This document shows, one piece after another, positions 7,473 through 15,772 of a stretch of DNA of 64,000 nt (positions are counted from its first letter, which is position 1; every line of letters starts with the position of its first letter). Under the pieces are notes generated by a model. That model saw only the letters and a list, made by a program, of their open reading frames with translations. It had not been told where the DNA came from and ran no database searches. Made by a program: the position numbers and the translations under genes. The stretch is from G963668605 sp963668605 (lineage in GTDB: Bacteria; Acidobacteriota; Terriglobia; Bryobacterales; Bryobacteraceae), in NCBI GenBank assembly GCA_963668605.1, contig OY764903.1:6014001-6078000 (forward strand), given 5' to 3'.

Positions 7473-7606
7473 CCACGAATGAACACGAATGAACACGAAT
7501 GGACTAACACGCCATTGACAAACGGACAAAGCGCAGGTGATCCGCTTCCACCACCCCATCCAACGAATCCGTTCGACATTTGTGTCCATTCGTGTTCATT
7601 CGTGGC
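7471..7606 (+). repeat. AGCCACGAAT repeat, 136-bp inverted copy
   Basis: The left arm is AGCCACGAATGAACACG at 7471. The right arm extends 7551-7606 and includes the CCAACGAATCCGTTCGAC segment that matches the inner end of the GxxExxY element. The ~45 bp between arms has no match to the GxxExxY gene body. The element separates two HI0074-like genes and reaches into the 5' end of the second one. Confidence 0.85.
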
Positions 7607-7967
7607 GAATTTTCTGTCTCCGGCCGAGGAGGCACTCGCCACCCTGGAAGCCGCCCTTGCCCTGCCTCTCACCGGCACTTCCCGGGACTCCGCCATCCTG
7701 CGCTTCCGCTTCTCCTTCGATGCGATCTGGAAGGCGGCGCACACGCAGGGCAGCGAGAGCGGTTCGCTGGCGGATGTCCTTGTCGGGTGCTGGAACGACG
7801 GGCTGATTGATCGGCAGGACGCGGAAGCGTTCCTGACGATGGCGAAGGACAGCATTTTGACGTTTCACACCTACGACGAGAAGCTGGCACAGGAGTTGTA
7901 CGGGCGTCTGCCTGCACATGCGCAGTTGATGCGGCGTTGGCTGGAGCTTGTCAAACCCGGCGATTAG
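7479..7967 (+). CDS. Second HI0074-like protein with repeat-encoded N-terminus
   Basis: From about 7608 the frame encodes a HI0074-like domain. RFRFSFDAIWKAA aligns with the upstream paralogue's helix 2, SILTFHTYDEKLAQELYGRL carries the HTY hallmark, and both proteins end in a P-G-D tripeptide. The first 43 codons, from the ATG at 7479, are read through the repeat element and have no family match. The native start was therefore replaced or lost, or translation starts at a non-ATG codon near 7608. There is no nucleotidyltransferase partner of its own. The TAG stop again coincides with a repeat start (GGCGATTAGCCACG). Confidence 0.65.
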   Translation: MNTNEHEWTNTPLTNGQSAGDPLPPPHPTNPFDICVHSCSFVANFLSPAEEALATLEAALALPLTGTSRDSAILRFRFSFDAIWKAAHTQGSESGSLADVLVGCWNDGLIDRQDAEAFLTMAKDSILTFHTYDEKLAQELYGRLPAHAQLMRRWLELVKPGD

Positions 7968-8054
7968 CCACGAATGCACACGCCTGAACACAAGTCTGAA
8001 ACGGACTCGACGCCGCGCTGATCCATTCGTGTCCATTCGTGTTTATTCGTGGCT
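7966..8054 (+). repeat. AGCCACGAAT repeat, 89-bp inverted copy
   Basis: The arms are AGCCACGAATGCACACG at the left and TTTATTCGTGGCT at the right, with CTCGACGCCGCGCT between them. That inner piece also occurs in the double-hairpin repeat near 3030. This is the last copy before the EPS block. Confidence 0.85.
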
Positions 8055-8109
8055 AATTCGGCTTTCCGGGCCGTTCTGACGGATTTCGACCACTTCCCCA
8101 GGAAAAATA

Positions 8110-8886
8110 ATGAAAACAGTCATTCTGTGCGGCGGCCAGGGTACCCGCCTTCGCGAAGAGACGGAGTATCGTCCCAAGCCGCTGGTTGAAGTAGGCGGGA
8201 AGCCGATCCTCTGGCACATCATGAAGCTGTACGCGCACTACGGATTCGCGGATTTCGTATTGTGCCTCGGTTATCGCGGGAACATGATCAAAGAATACTT
8301 CCTGAACTACGAGGCAATGAACAACGACTTTACAATCTGCCTCGGAAACAAGTCCCACATCGATTTCAACGGCGCGCACAGGGAGCAGGACTTCCGTGTC
8401 ACGCTCGCGGACACCGGCCAGGAAACCTTGACCGGGGGCCGCATTAAGCGAATCGAAAAATATGTCGGTGACGATACCTTCCTGGTTACATACGGCGACG
8501 GCGTGTCTAACGTGAACATTTCCGACTTGGTGGCTTTCCACAAAAGCCACGGAAAGGCAGCCACGGTGACAACGGTCCGGCCCTACTCGCGATACGGGAT
8601 TCTGAAGACGGAAAGCGATGGCAGGGTTGTCGATTTCGCCGAGAAGCCACAGTTGGACGGGTGGGCGAGCGCCGGATTTCTGGTTCTGGATCGGAAGGTC
8701 TTCAGTTACCTTGACGGCGATGAGTGCATTCTGGAACGGGAACCGCTGGAACGGATTGCGGCGGAAAATCAGTTGATGGCTTACCACCACGACGGCTTCT
8801 TCTACGCGATGGACACGTATCGCGAGTACCTGCAATTGAATGACCTTTGGGCAACAGGCAAGGCGCCTTGGAAAGTTTGGGCATGA
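8110..8886 (+). CDS. rfbF: Glucose-1-phosphate cytidylyltransferase
   Basis: This 258-aa enzyme makes CDP-glucose from glucose 1-phosphate and CTP, the first step to CDP-3,6-dideoxyhexoses. The nucleotide-binding start LCGGQGTRLREETEYRPKPL, the VEVGGKPILWHIMK segment and VTYGDGVSNVNI with the metal-binding Asp are typical of RfbF and distinguish it from thymidylyltransferases. The ATG at 8110 is preceded by AGGAAAA. The stop overlaps the next start as ATGA. Length and motifs are normal. Confidence 0.95.
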   Translation: MKTVILCGGQGTRLREETEYRPKPLVEVGGKPILWHIMKLYAHYGFADFVLCLGYRGNMIKEYFLNYEAMNNDFTICLGNKSHIDFNGAHREQDFRVTLADTGQETLTGGRIKRIEKYVGDDTFLVTYGDGVSNVNISDLVAFHKSHGKAATVTTVRPYSRYGILKTESDGRVVDFAEKPQLDGWASAGFLVLDRKVFSYLDGDECILEREPLERIAAENQLMAYHHDGFFYAMDTYREYLQLNDLWATGKAPWKVWA

Positions 8887-9863
8887 CAGACGGATTCTGG
8901 AAAGACAGGCCGACACTTGTCACCGGCGCTTCCGGGCTTGTGGGCGGGTGGCTGGTGAAACGTCTGCTGGAATCCGGCGCCGATGTGGTCTGCGTGGTGC
9001 GGGACTGGGTTCCTCAATCCGAGTTGGTGCGGTCCAGAGACATCGAGCGCGTTAGGGTTGTACGCGGCGATCTGCGCGACAGGGATTGCCTGGAGCGAAC
9101 ATTAGGAGAGTACGAGGTCAATACGGTTTTTCACCTGGCAGCGCAGACGATTGTCGGCATCGCCAACCGGAACCCGATTTCTACGTTCGAGAGCAACATT
9201 GCAGGCACCTGGAATTTGCTGGAAGCTTGCCGACGCTCACCTGAGGTGAAATCGATCGTCGTGGCGTCCTCGGACAAAGCTTATGGCGATCAGGATGTTC
9301 TCCCCTATTCCGAAGAGACCCCCCTGCAAGGAAAGCACCCGTACGATGTCAGCAAGTCCTGCGCCGATTTGATCGCACAGACTTACGCGGTGACCTACAG
9401 TCTTCCGGTGGCCGTGACGCGCTGCGGCAACTTTTACGGCGGAGGGGATCTGAACTGGAATCGCATTGTTCCAGGGACGATTCGCTCGGCGTTGAAAGGG
9501 GAACGGCCGATAATCCGTTCCGACGGCAGCTACATCCGCGACTACTTTTACGTGGAAGACGGTGCAGCGGCGTACATGTTGTTGGCGAAAACGTTGATCG
9601 ACAATCCAGCTCTGCGCGGGCAAGCTTTTAATTTCTCGAACGAGTTGCAGGTTTCGGTCCTCGCCCTGGTCCGGCAGATCCTCGGGCAGATGAGCAGTTC
9701 GCTTGAGCCTGAGGTCCGGAACGAGGCGAGCAACGAGATTCGGCACCAGTACCTGAGTGCCGGCAAGGCACGAAAAGAGCTTTCCTGGTGCCCCACTTAC
9801 TCTTTGGAGAGCGGTCTCGACAGAACCATAGCCTGGTACCGAGGATTCCTTGCCAATGAGTGA
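8883..9863 (+). CDS. rfbG: NAD-dependent dehydratase, CDP-glucose 4,6-dehydratase-like
   Basis: This 326-aa SDR-family protein has an N-terminal NAD site (VTGASGLVGGWL), the active-site region VVASSDKAYGD and the catalytic YDVSKSCADL. In the RfbG family these residues convert CDP-glucose to CDP-4-keto-6-deoxyglucose. It is translationally coupled to rfbF by ATGA and to rfbH by ATGAGTGA. The position between rfbF and rfbH is the standard order, which supports this function over a generic epimerase. Confidence 0.88.
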   Translation: MTDGFWKDRPTLVTGASGLVGGWLVKRLLESGADVVCVVRDWVPQSELVRSRDIERVRVVRGDLRDRDCLERTLGEYEVNTVFHLAAQTIVGIANRNPISTFESNIAGTWNLLEACRRSPEVKSIVVASSDKAYGDQDVLPYSEETPLQGKHPYDVSKSCADLIAQTYAVTYSLPVAVTRCGNFYGGGDLNWNRIVPGTIRSALKGERPIIRSDGSYIRDYFYVEDGAAAYMLLAKTLIDNPALRGQAFNFSNELQVSVLALVRQILGQMSSSLEPEVRNEASNEIRHQYLSAGKARKELSWCPTYSLESGLDRTIAWYRGFLANE

Positions 9864-11178
9864 ACGAACAGACAGATTACGCGAGCAAATCAGGGGTCTT
9901 GTGGCCGAGTATCACGCCGAGGCCTTTGCGTCGGAGGCTTTTGTGCCGGGGGTCTCCAATGTCCCCGTGAGCGGGAAGGTGTTCGATGCGACCGAGTTGC
10001 AATACCTAGTTGATTCGTCGCTCGATTTCTGGCTGACGACCGGCCGATTTGCCGATCAGTTTGAACGCGGGTTCGCGAAGGTTTTTGGCCTCCGTCACGC
10101 CATACTGGTGAATTCCGGGTCCTCCGCCAACCTGCTCGCTGTCACCTGCCTGACGTCTCCGAAGCTTGGCGACCGGCGCCTGAAGCCTGGGGACGAAGTG
10201 ATCACTGTGGCGGCCGGATTCCCGACCACGGTTAACCCCATCATCCAGAACGGATTGGTGCCGGTGTTCGTGGACGTTACCGTGCCAACGTACAACATCG
10301 ATGTCACGCAACTGGATGCCGCACTTTCAGAAAAGACCCGAGCGATCATTGTCGCCCATACGTTGGGCAATCCGTTCGACCTGGATGCTGTCAGCGCCTT
10401 CGCAAGAAAGCACGGACTGTGGTTTATCGAAGATTGCTGCGACGCCGTCGGCTCCGAGTACAAGGGCAGGAAAGTCGGCACCTTCGGCGACCTTGCGACC
10501 GTCAGCTTCTACCCGGCGCACCACATCACGATGGGCGAAGGCGGGGCTGTACTGACGGACTCCCCGCTGCTCAAAACGCTGGTGGAATCATTCCGAGACT
10601 GGGGCCGCGACTGCTGGTGTGCGCCCGGGAAGGATGGCACTTGCGGGAAACGCTTTGAGTGGCAGTTGGGTGATCTGCCCTGCGGCTACGACCACAAATA
10701 CACGTACTCTCACATTGGTTATAACCTGAAGGCGACCGACATGCAGGCCGCGGTCGGCCTGGCGCAACTCGATAAGCTGAAGGGCTTTATCGAGGCGCGC
10801 AGGCGCAACTTCCAATACCTTTACGAGCGGCTGAAGCCGTTTGAAGACGTTTTACTGCTCCCGGAAAAAACGCCCGGTTCCGAACCGAGTTGGTTTGGTT
10901 TCCCGCTCGCCGTCCGGGAAGGCGCGCCGTTCCACAGGGACTCATTGATTGAACATCTCGACTCGCGCCGCGTCGGCACTCGTCTCTTGTTCGGCGGCAA
11001 CCTGATTCGCCAACCTGCTTATAAAAACACCTCTCATCGCGTGATTGGAAAGCTCAGCCGCACCGACTTTGTGATGCGGAATGTGTTTTGGCTTGGACTC
11101 TACCCTGGGCTGGACTCGGCCGCATTGGACTGTGTCGTTGCCAACATCAAAGAATTCGTGAGTTCTGCGGAGTTCTAA
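9856..11178 (+). CDS. rfbH: CDP-4-keto-6-deoxyglucose 3-dehydratase (RfbH/E1)
   Basis: This 440-aa protein is a PLP/PMP enzyme of the DegT fold that removes the C3 hydroxyl in CDP-3,6-dideoxysugar synthesis. In the motif FYPAHHITMGEGG the usual PLP lysine is replaced by His (about residue 222), the hallmark of E1 dehydrases. Cysteines clustered around 250-275 (CWCAPGKDGTC and the later LPCGYD) are where the family binds its [2Fe-2S] cluster. I chose ATG 9856, which overlaps the end of rfbG. No separate E3 reductase gene is visible here. Confidence 0.93.
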   Translation: MSERTDRLREQIRGLVAEYHAEAFASEAFVPGVSNVPVSGKVFDATELQYLVDSSLDFWLTTGRFADQFERGFAKVFGLRHAILVNSGSSANLLAVTCLTSPKLGDRRLKPGDEVITVAAGFPTTVNPIIQNGLVPVFVDVTVPTYNIDVTQLDAALSEKTRAIIVAHTLGNPFDLDAVSAFARKHGLWFIEDCCDAVGSEYKGRKVGTFGDLATVSFYPAHHITMGEGGAVLTDSPLLKTLVESFRDWGRDCWCAPGKDGTCGKRFEWQLGDLPCGYDHKYTYSHIGYNLKATDMQAAVGLAQLDKLKGFIEARRRNFQYLYERLKPFEDVLLLPEKTPGSEPSWFGFPLAVREGAPFHRDSLIEHLDSRRVGTRLLFGGNLIRQPAYKNTSHRVIGKLSRTDFVMRNVFWLGLYPGLDSAALDCVVANIKEFVSSAEF

Positions 11179-11278
11179 GACCGCAGTGGAGTTGTCTTCT
11201 ACCTGGGCCTTTCGATTACCGGGTGGTTGTCTGATTCTCGCATGATATGTATCACGGGAGGCCTAACGGCTTGAATAG

Positions 11279-13078
11279 ATGATTAGAGTAACAGATTACA
11301 TCGCTGCCTACATTTATCAGCAGGGCGTACGTGAGGTTTTCATGGTTTCAGGCGGCGGGATGATGTTCCTGTCCGACGGGCTTGCTTGTTATCCACAATT
11401 GAGGGTCGTCTGCAATCATCACGAACAGGCGTGTGCCATGGCAGCTACTGCTTACGCCAAATGCACAGAGAATCTCGGCGTCGCCTACCTTACCACAGGT
11501 TGCGGGGGCACAAATGCGATCACCGGTGTGCTGGGCGCATGGCAGGACAACGTCCCGTGTTTGTTCATTTCCGGTCAATCGAAACGATCTGAAACCGTGC
11601 GTAATTCGGGTCTGCGCCTGCGACAATTCGGTGTGCAAGAGGCCGACATCGTGGAGGTGGTGAAGCCACTCACGAAATATGCGGTTATGATTAATGATCC
11701 GCAGAAAATTGCGTATCACCTTGAGAAATCGACCTGGCTCGCTAGGACCGGCCGCCCGGGTCCGGTATGGCTGGACGTGCCCTTAGACGTGCAGGGTGCT
11801 TTGGTTGACGAGAGTGCCCTGCTTCACTTCAGTCCGGACGGATCCGAGGCTGCGGAGCACAACAACAAACCAACCGAAGCAGATCTTGCTGCATTGCAGG
11901 AGATGATTGCCAACTCCCGTCGCCCCATCATCATTGCCGGACACGGGATCCGACTGGCCAAGTCAATTCCGGCTTTCAAGCGGTTCATCGAAAGTTTGCA
12001 GATCCCTTTTGTCGCTTCGCGTTTGGGTATCGATCTTCTGCCTAGCGATCACCCACTCTTTATCGGGAGGATCGGCACCAAGGGCGACAGAGCGGGGAAC
12101 TTCGCTGTACAGAACTCGGATTTGGTGCTAAGCCTTGGCAGTCGCCTGAGTGTTTGCTCGACCGGCCACGAGTATGGCAAGTTTGCCCGAGAAGCCAGTG
12201 TCATCGTGGTTGACATCGACCCAGAAGAGCACAAAAAAAAGACAATCCGGATTGATCGCTTCATCCACGCGGACCTGCGAAACTTCTTTGCAAACTTTTC
12301 TCCCGCAGAAGTGCCCGACTTCGGAGCCTGGGGTGAGAAGTGTCGACGCTGGAAAGAAAACTGGCCAGTGTGTCTGCCCGAGTATGCCCAAGAGATCCGC
12401 GGCGTCAACATGTACTACTTTGTCGACACCCTCTGTCGGTGTCTCAGGTCTGACTCGGTGGTGGTGTCCGACGCGGGTTCAGCGTTCTTTGTGGTCGCAC
12501 AAGCGATCAAACTGCAGGCGGGGCAGCGCTGGATTCAGACGTCCGCGCAGGCGGAGATGGGGAACACGCTGCCGGCCTCAATTGGCGCGTGTTTCGCGCG
12601 GAACGGACAAGAGGTGATCGGCATCACTGGGGATGGTTCTTTCCAAATGAACATACAGGAGTTGCAGACGTTGGTGCACTATCGGTTGCCAGTGAAACTC
12701 TTCGTTTGGAACAATGACGGATATCTTTCTATTCGAGCCACCCAGTCGAAGTTCTTTGAAAACCGGTTTATTGGGACCGATTCAGGTACGGGAGTTTCTT
12801 TCCCGTCCGTCAAAAAAATCGCTGATGCGTATGGGATTGAGTACTTTCTCGCGCCGAATAGTTCGACTTTGGAAACAGTGATCCGGGAAGTTCTAGCCAT
12901 CTCCGGACCAGCAATTTGTGAAGTGATCATACCAAGAGATCAGGAAGTGGTGCCCGCAGTTTCAAGCGTCCGCCGGGATGATGGTTCCATGGTATCCAAG
13001 CCCATCGAGGATATGTATCCATTTTTAAGCCGCGAAGAATTTTTTGGGAACATGATTGTGAAACCCTTGCCGGAGTGA
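11279..13078 (+). CDS. ThDP-dependent acetolactate-synthase-like enzyme of the sugar locus
   Basis: This 599-aa protein has the three-domain layout of the POX/AHAS family. The N-terminal part has the catalytic Glu in NHHEQACAMAA, the central domain has an ASRLGIDLL segment, and the C-terminal part has the ThDP-Mg motif GDGSFQMNIQEL ending in WNNDGYL. Within dideoxysugar loci, a member of this family (YerE in Yersinia) adds a two-carbon unit from pyruvate to CDP-4-keto-3,6-dideoxyglucose. The position directly after rfbFGH makes a related carboligation plausible here, but the sequence alone does not prove the substrate. Confidence 0.82.
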   Translation: MIRVTDYIAAYIYQQGVREVFMVSGGGMMFLSDGLACYPQLRVVCNHHEQACAMAATAYAKCTENLGVAYLTTGCGGTNAITGVLGAWQDNVPCLFISGQSKRSETVRNSGLRLRQFGVQEADIVEVVKPLTKYAVMINDPQKIAYHLEKSTWLARTGRPGPVWLDVPLDVQGALVDESALLHFSPDGSEAAEHNNKPTEADLAALQEMIANSRRPIIIAGHGIRLAKSIPAFKRFIESLQIPFVASRLGIDLLPSDHPLFIGRIGTKGDRAGNFAVQNSDLVLSLGSRLSVCSTGHEYGKFAREASVIVVDIDPEEHKKKTIRIDRFIHADLRNFFANFSPAEVPDFGAWGEKCRRWKENWPVCLPEYAQEIRGVNMYYFVDTLCRCLRSDSVVVSDAGSAFFVVAQAIKLQAGQRWIQTSAQAEMGNTLPASIGACFARNGQEVIGITGDGSFQMNIQELQTLVHYRLPVKLFVWNNDGYLSIRATQSKFFENRFIGTDSGTGVSFPSVKKIADAYGIEYFLAPNSSTLETVIREVLAISGPAICEVIIPRDQEVVPAVSSVRRDDGSMVSKPIEDMYPFLSREEFFGNMIVKPLPE

Positions 13079-13121
13079 ATGCTCAATGATGGTTCAGAGT
13101 GGTACGGAAACGGAATAGACG

Positions 13122-14063
13122 ATGACGAAAAAGCGAACAAAGAAGACTCTGCCGGAATTGGCCAAAATGAAGGCGCAAAGCAACCCAGTGGCATGGGTCA
13201 CTGCATACGATTTGCCCTTCGCCCTCGCCGCGGAAAACGCTGGCGTGGACATGATATTGGTGGGGGACTCCGGGGGCATGGTGCAGTTGGGTTATCAGAC
13301 TACAAACCCAGTCTCGATGGACGAAATGATCGTGTTAGCTAAGGCGGCCCGACGAGGCGCTACAAACACCTTCATGATAGGAGATATGCCGCAGGGATCT
13401 TACGAAGCCTGCGAACGCGACGCCGTCCTAAATGCGCTACGGTTCATCAAAGAGGCCGGTTCGGACGCGGTGAAGTGCGAGGGGGGGCATCGAATGGTCC
13501 CGAAGGTACGCGCCATGACGGACGCCGGGATTCTAGTCATGGGTCACTTGGGACTGACACCTCAGAGCACAGGTTCCTTTGGAGGATATCGCGTACAAGG
13601 AAAGAGTAAGGAAAGCTTCGAAAGGACGCTGGAGGACGCGATCGAACTGCAGGAGGCTGGAGTTTTCGCCATTCTTCTTGAGGCTATGCCCGAGGAACCG
13701 GCCGGTCAAATTGCCAAGCAACTGCGGATACCAATCTATGGGATAGGCGTGGGGGGCAAGGTTGATGGCCAACTCGTAATCATGCACGACTTAATGGGAT
13801 TTTACCAGCCCTTTCGGCCATGGTTCGCCAAGTGCTACATTCCGACCGTCATCTCCAAGTTTAACGAGTACATCGCCGGTGTTCCAGACCTGAAGCACCA
13901 CGGTAGAACAGAACGCCGTGACGGCCTGCTTGTTTTGGCCGAAATGGCGATCGCAGAGTATGTCAAAGATGTCCGGGAATGTCACTTCCCAGGCAAGGAA
14001 TATGTTTACCCGATTGAAGCGGAGGAACTGGCCTCGTTGCGTTCGTCGCAGCGATGGAAATAA
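13122..14063 (+). CDS. PanB-like ketopantoate hydroxymethyltransferase
   Basis: This 313-aa protein is a PanB-family TIM barrel. It has VTAYDLPFALAAENAGVDMILVGDSGGM with the metal-binding Asp, GHLGLTPQS, the catalytic Glu region LLEAMPEEPA and GQLVIMHDLMG. PanB transfers hydroxymethyl from methylene-THF to a 2-keto acid. Its place between a ThDP ligase and an epimerase in an EPS operon suggests recruitment to modify a keto group in sugar synthesis. No other pantothenate gene is nearby. Plain PanB activity cannot be excluded. Confidence 0.85.
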   Translation: MTKKRTKKTLPELAKMKAQSNPVAWVTAYDLPFALAAENAGVDMILVGDSGGMVQLGYQTTNPVSMDEMIVLAKAARRGATNTFMIGDMPQGSYEACERDAVLNALRFIKEAGSDAVKCEGGHRMVPKVRAMTDAGILVMGHLGLTPQSTGSFGGYRVQGKSKESFERTLEDAIELQEAGVFAILLEAMPEEPAGQIAKQLRIPIYGIGVGGKVDGQLVIMHDLMGFYQPFRPWFAKCYIPTVISKFNEYIAGVPDLKHHGRTERRDGLLVLAEMAIAEYVKDVRECHFPGKEYVYPIEAEELASLRSSQRWK

Positions 14064-14167
14064 TGATGAAGCGGGAGCCGTCAGGGCGAACAGTCTCCGT
14101 GGCTTTCGTCCAGTGATATTCTCCTCGGCAGTAAACAGAATAATTAGTCGTTGACCACTAAGGACGC

Positions 14168-14392
14168 ATGAAACCGGTTCCTTCGCTGGACCTCGCTCAG
14201 GTACTCGATCACACCCACGATCTCTGGGATGAGCTACACGGGCAGCGTATTTTCATCACCGGAGGAGCCGGGTTTCTCGGTTGCTGGCTTCCTGAAAGCC
14301 AGATCGTGGCTAATGACCGATTGCATCTTGGGACTTCCACTGTCGTGCTCAACGGGAAGTCCGGAACAATTCCGATCCATCCTCAGCTATGA
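14168..14392 (+). pseudogene. N-terminal fragment of an NAD-dependent epimerase/dehydratase
   Basis: The frame encodes DLWDELHGQRIFITGGAGF, an SDR NAD-binding start, and runs about 30 residues further. Near 14355 it loses register: the +1 frame would continue SPEQFRSILSY and then stop. The rest of the SDR domain is absent. The next gene, a full epimerase, begins at 14389 over the end of this fragment. It is the relic of an earlier epimerase gene. Confidence 0.7.
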
Positions 14393-15456
14393 ATAGTGAA
14401 TCGAAGCAGCGCTCCTTCATCGTACAAGAAGACCTAGAGCGAATCGTCTCTGTTCGATTGCCATGGGAGCTGTTATCTGGAAAGACCGTTCTCATTGCGG
14501 GTGCAAACGGGTTCCTGCCAGCGTATATGGTAGAGACGCTATTGTACCTGAATGAGAAATGTGGGGTAGGAATTCAGGTGATCGCTCTGGTGCGAAACAA
14601 AGACCGGGCCGCTTTGCGTTTCAGTCACCATGCAGGCCGAGCAGATCTGGAGTTTGTTATTCAAGACGTCTGCGACCCCTACATAGGCGAGAGGAAACCG
14701 CACTACATCATTCACGCCGCGAGCCAGGCAAGTCCGAAGTACTACGGGGTCGATCCTGTCGGCACTTTTGAGGCCAATGTCACAGGTATCCGCCGCATGC
14801 TTCAGTTGGCTCAGAGGACCAAGGCCACTAGGCTCTTGTACTTCAGCAGCGGCGAAGTCTACGGTCAGCCTGGCCCGGACACTCAATGCACCAATGAGAC
14901 GCAGTATGGCTACCTGGACCCTCTTAACATCCGATCCTGCTATGCAGAGGGTAAGCGGGCAGCTGAAACCTTGTGTTCCTGCTGGCATCACCAGTTCGGC
15001 GTGCCGGCGGTCATTGTACGCCCTTTCCACACCTATGGCCCGGGTATGTCGCTCGATGACGGGCGGGTTTTTGCTGACTTTGTGTCTGACGTGGTAAATG
15101 GACGAGACCTCGTCCTAACCAGTGACGGTAATGCAAGGCGCGCCTTCTGCTATCTTGCAGACGCAACTCTTGGTTTTTTTACGGTTCTTTTCTCCGGGGA
15201 ACTGGGGCAGGCCTATAACATTGGCAGTGACGTTGACTGTAGTATCACAGAACTCGCTCAAATCCTTTGCGACTTGTTCCCAGAGAAGCATCTCAAAGTA
15301 ATTAGCAGTCAGCATACAAAGACTGTCGTGAATTACCTTCCAAGCCCAATCACGAAAATCTGCCCGATTATCTCCAAGGCGCGTTTGCTCAATTGGTCTC
15401 CTTCAACATCTGTCCGCGAAGGCTTTCTTAGAACGGTCAGGAGTTTTGAAAAGTGA
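14389..15456 (+). CDS. NAD-dependent epimerase/dehydratase (UDP-glucuronate decarboxylase-like)
   Basis: This 355-aa extended SDR has the cofactor motif LIAGANGFLPAYM, a variant of GxxGxxG. HAASQASPKYYG and YFSSGEVYGQ follow, and the active-site tyrosine is in CYAEGKRAAETL. VRPFHTYGPG is typical of nucleotide-sugar epimerases and decarboxylases. It probably acts on a CDP- or UDP-sugar intermediate of the locus, but the substrate is not evident. Translation may be coupled to the upstream relic. Confidence 0.85.
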   Translation: MNSESKQRSFIVQEDLERIVSVRLPWELLSGKTVLIAGANGFLPAYMVETLLYLNEKCGVGIQVIALVRNKDRAALRFSHHAGRADLEFVIQDVCDPYIGERKPHYIIHAASQASPKYYGVDPVGTFEANVTGIRRMLQLAQRTKATRLLYFSSGEVYGQPGPDTQCTNETQYGYLDPLNIRSCYAEGKRAAETLCSCWHHQFGVPAVIVRPFHTYGPGMSLDDGRVFADFVSDVVNGRDLVLTSDGNARRAFCYLADATLGFFTVLFSGELGQAYNIGSDVDCSITELAQILCDLFPEKHLKVISSQHTKTVVNYLPSPITKICPIISKARLLNWSPSTSVREGFLRTVRSFEK

Positions 15457-15764
15457 ATTTAGTCGAGGTGGAACGTGGTTTTAAAGCGGGCGAGAGACTA
15501 GGTGGCAATAACTTCATCTCGCTTCCAAGCAGTCTTAAAGCCTCTTGGAATACTCATCGCTTCTTTCCACAAATAGACAAAGCAGGAGCCGCGGATTCTC
15601 CGATCATCCTGGCGTCCGGCAAGCTGAGCTGTTATCGAGCAACCCAAACTCGGAAAATGACTTTTTCATATCGTAGTCACATCCTGAGTCGTGCAGGAAC
15701 AAATCTAGCCGATGCCCGACTCAGTGCGTCTGGAAAGGTAGTCTTCCGAGGCGATCGGCACTGA
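15453..15764 (+). CDS. Unrecognised short ORF between epimerase and flippase
   Basis: A 103-codon frame starts with GTG and overlaps the epimerase stop. I see no domain, signal peptide or membrane segment, and composition is unremarkable. It fills the ~310 bp between two real genes and could be noncoding or a decayed gene. I list it only because it is the one frame spanning this gap. Confidence 0.2.
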   Translation: MNLVEVERGFKAGERLGGNNFISLPSSLKASWNTHRFFPQIDKAGAADSPIILASGKLSCYRATQTRKMTFSYRSHILSRAGTNLADARLSASGKVVFRGDRH

Positions 15765-15772
15765 AACCCAAT

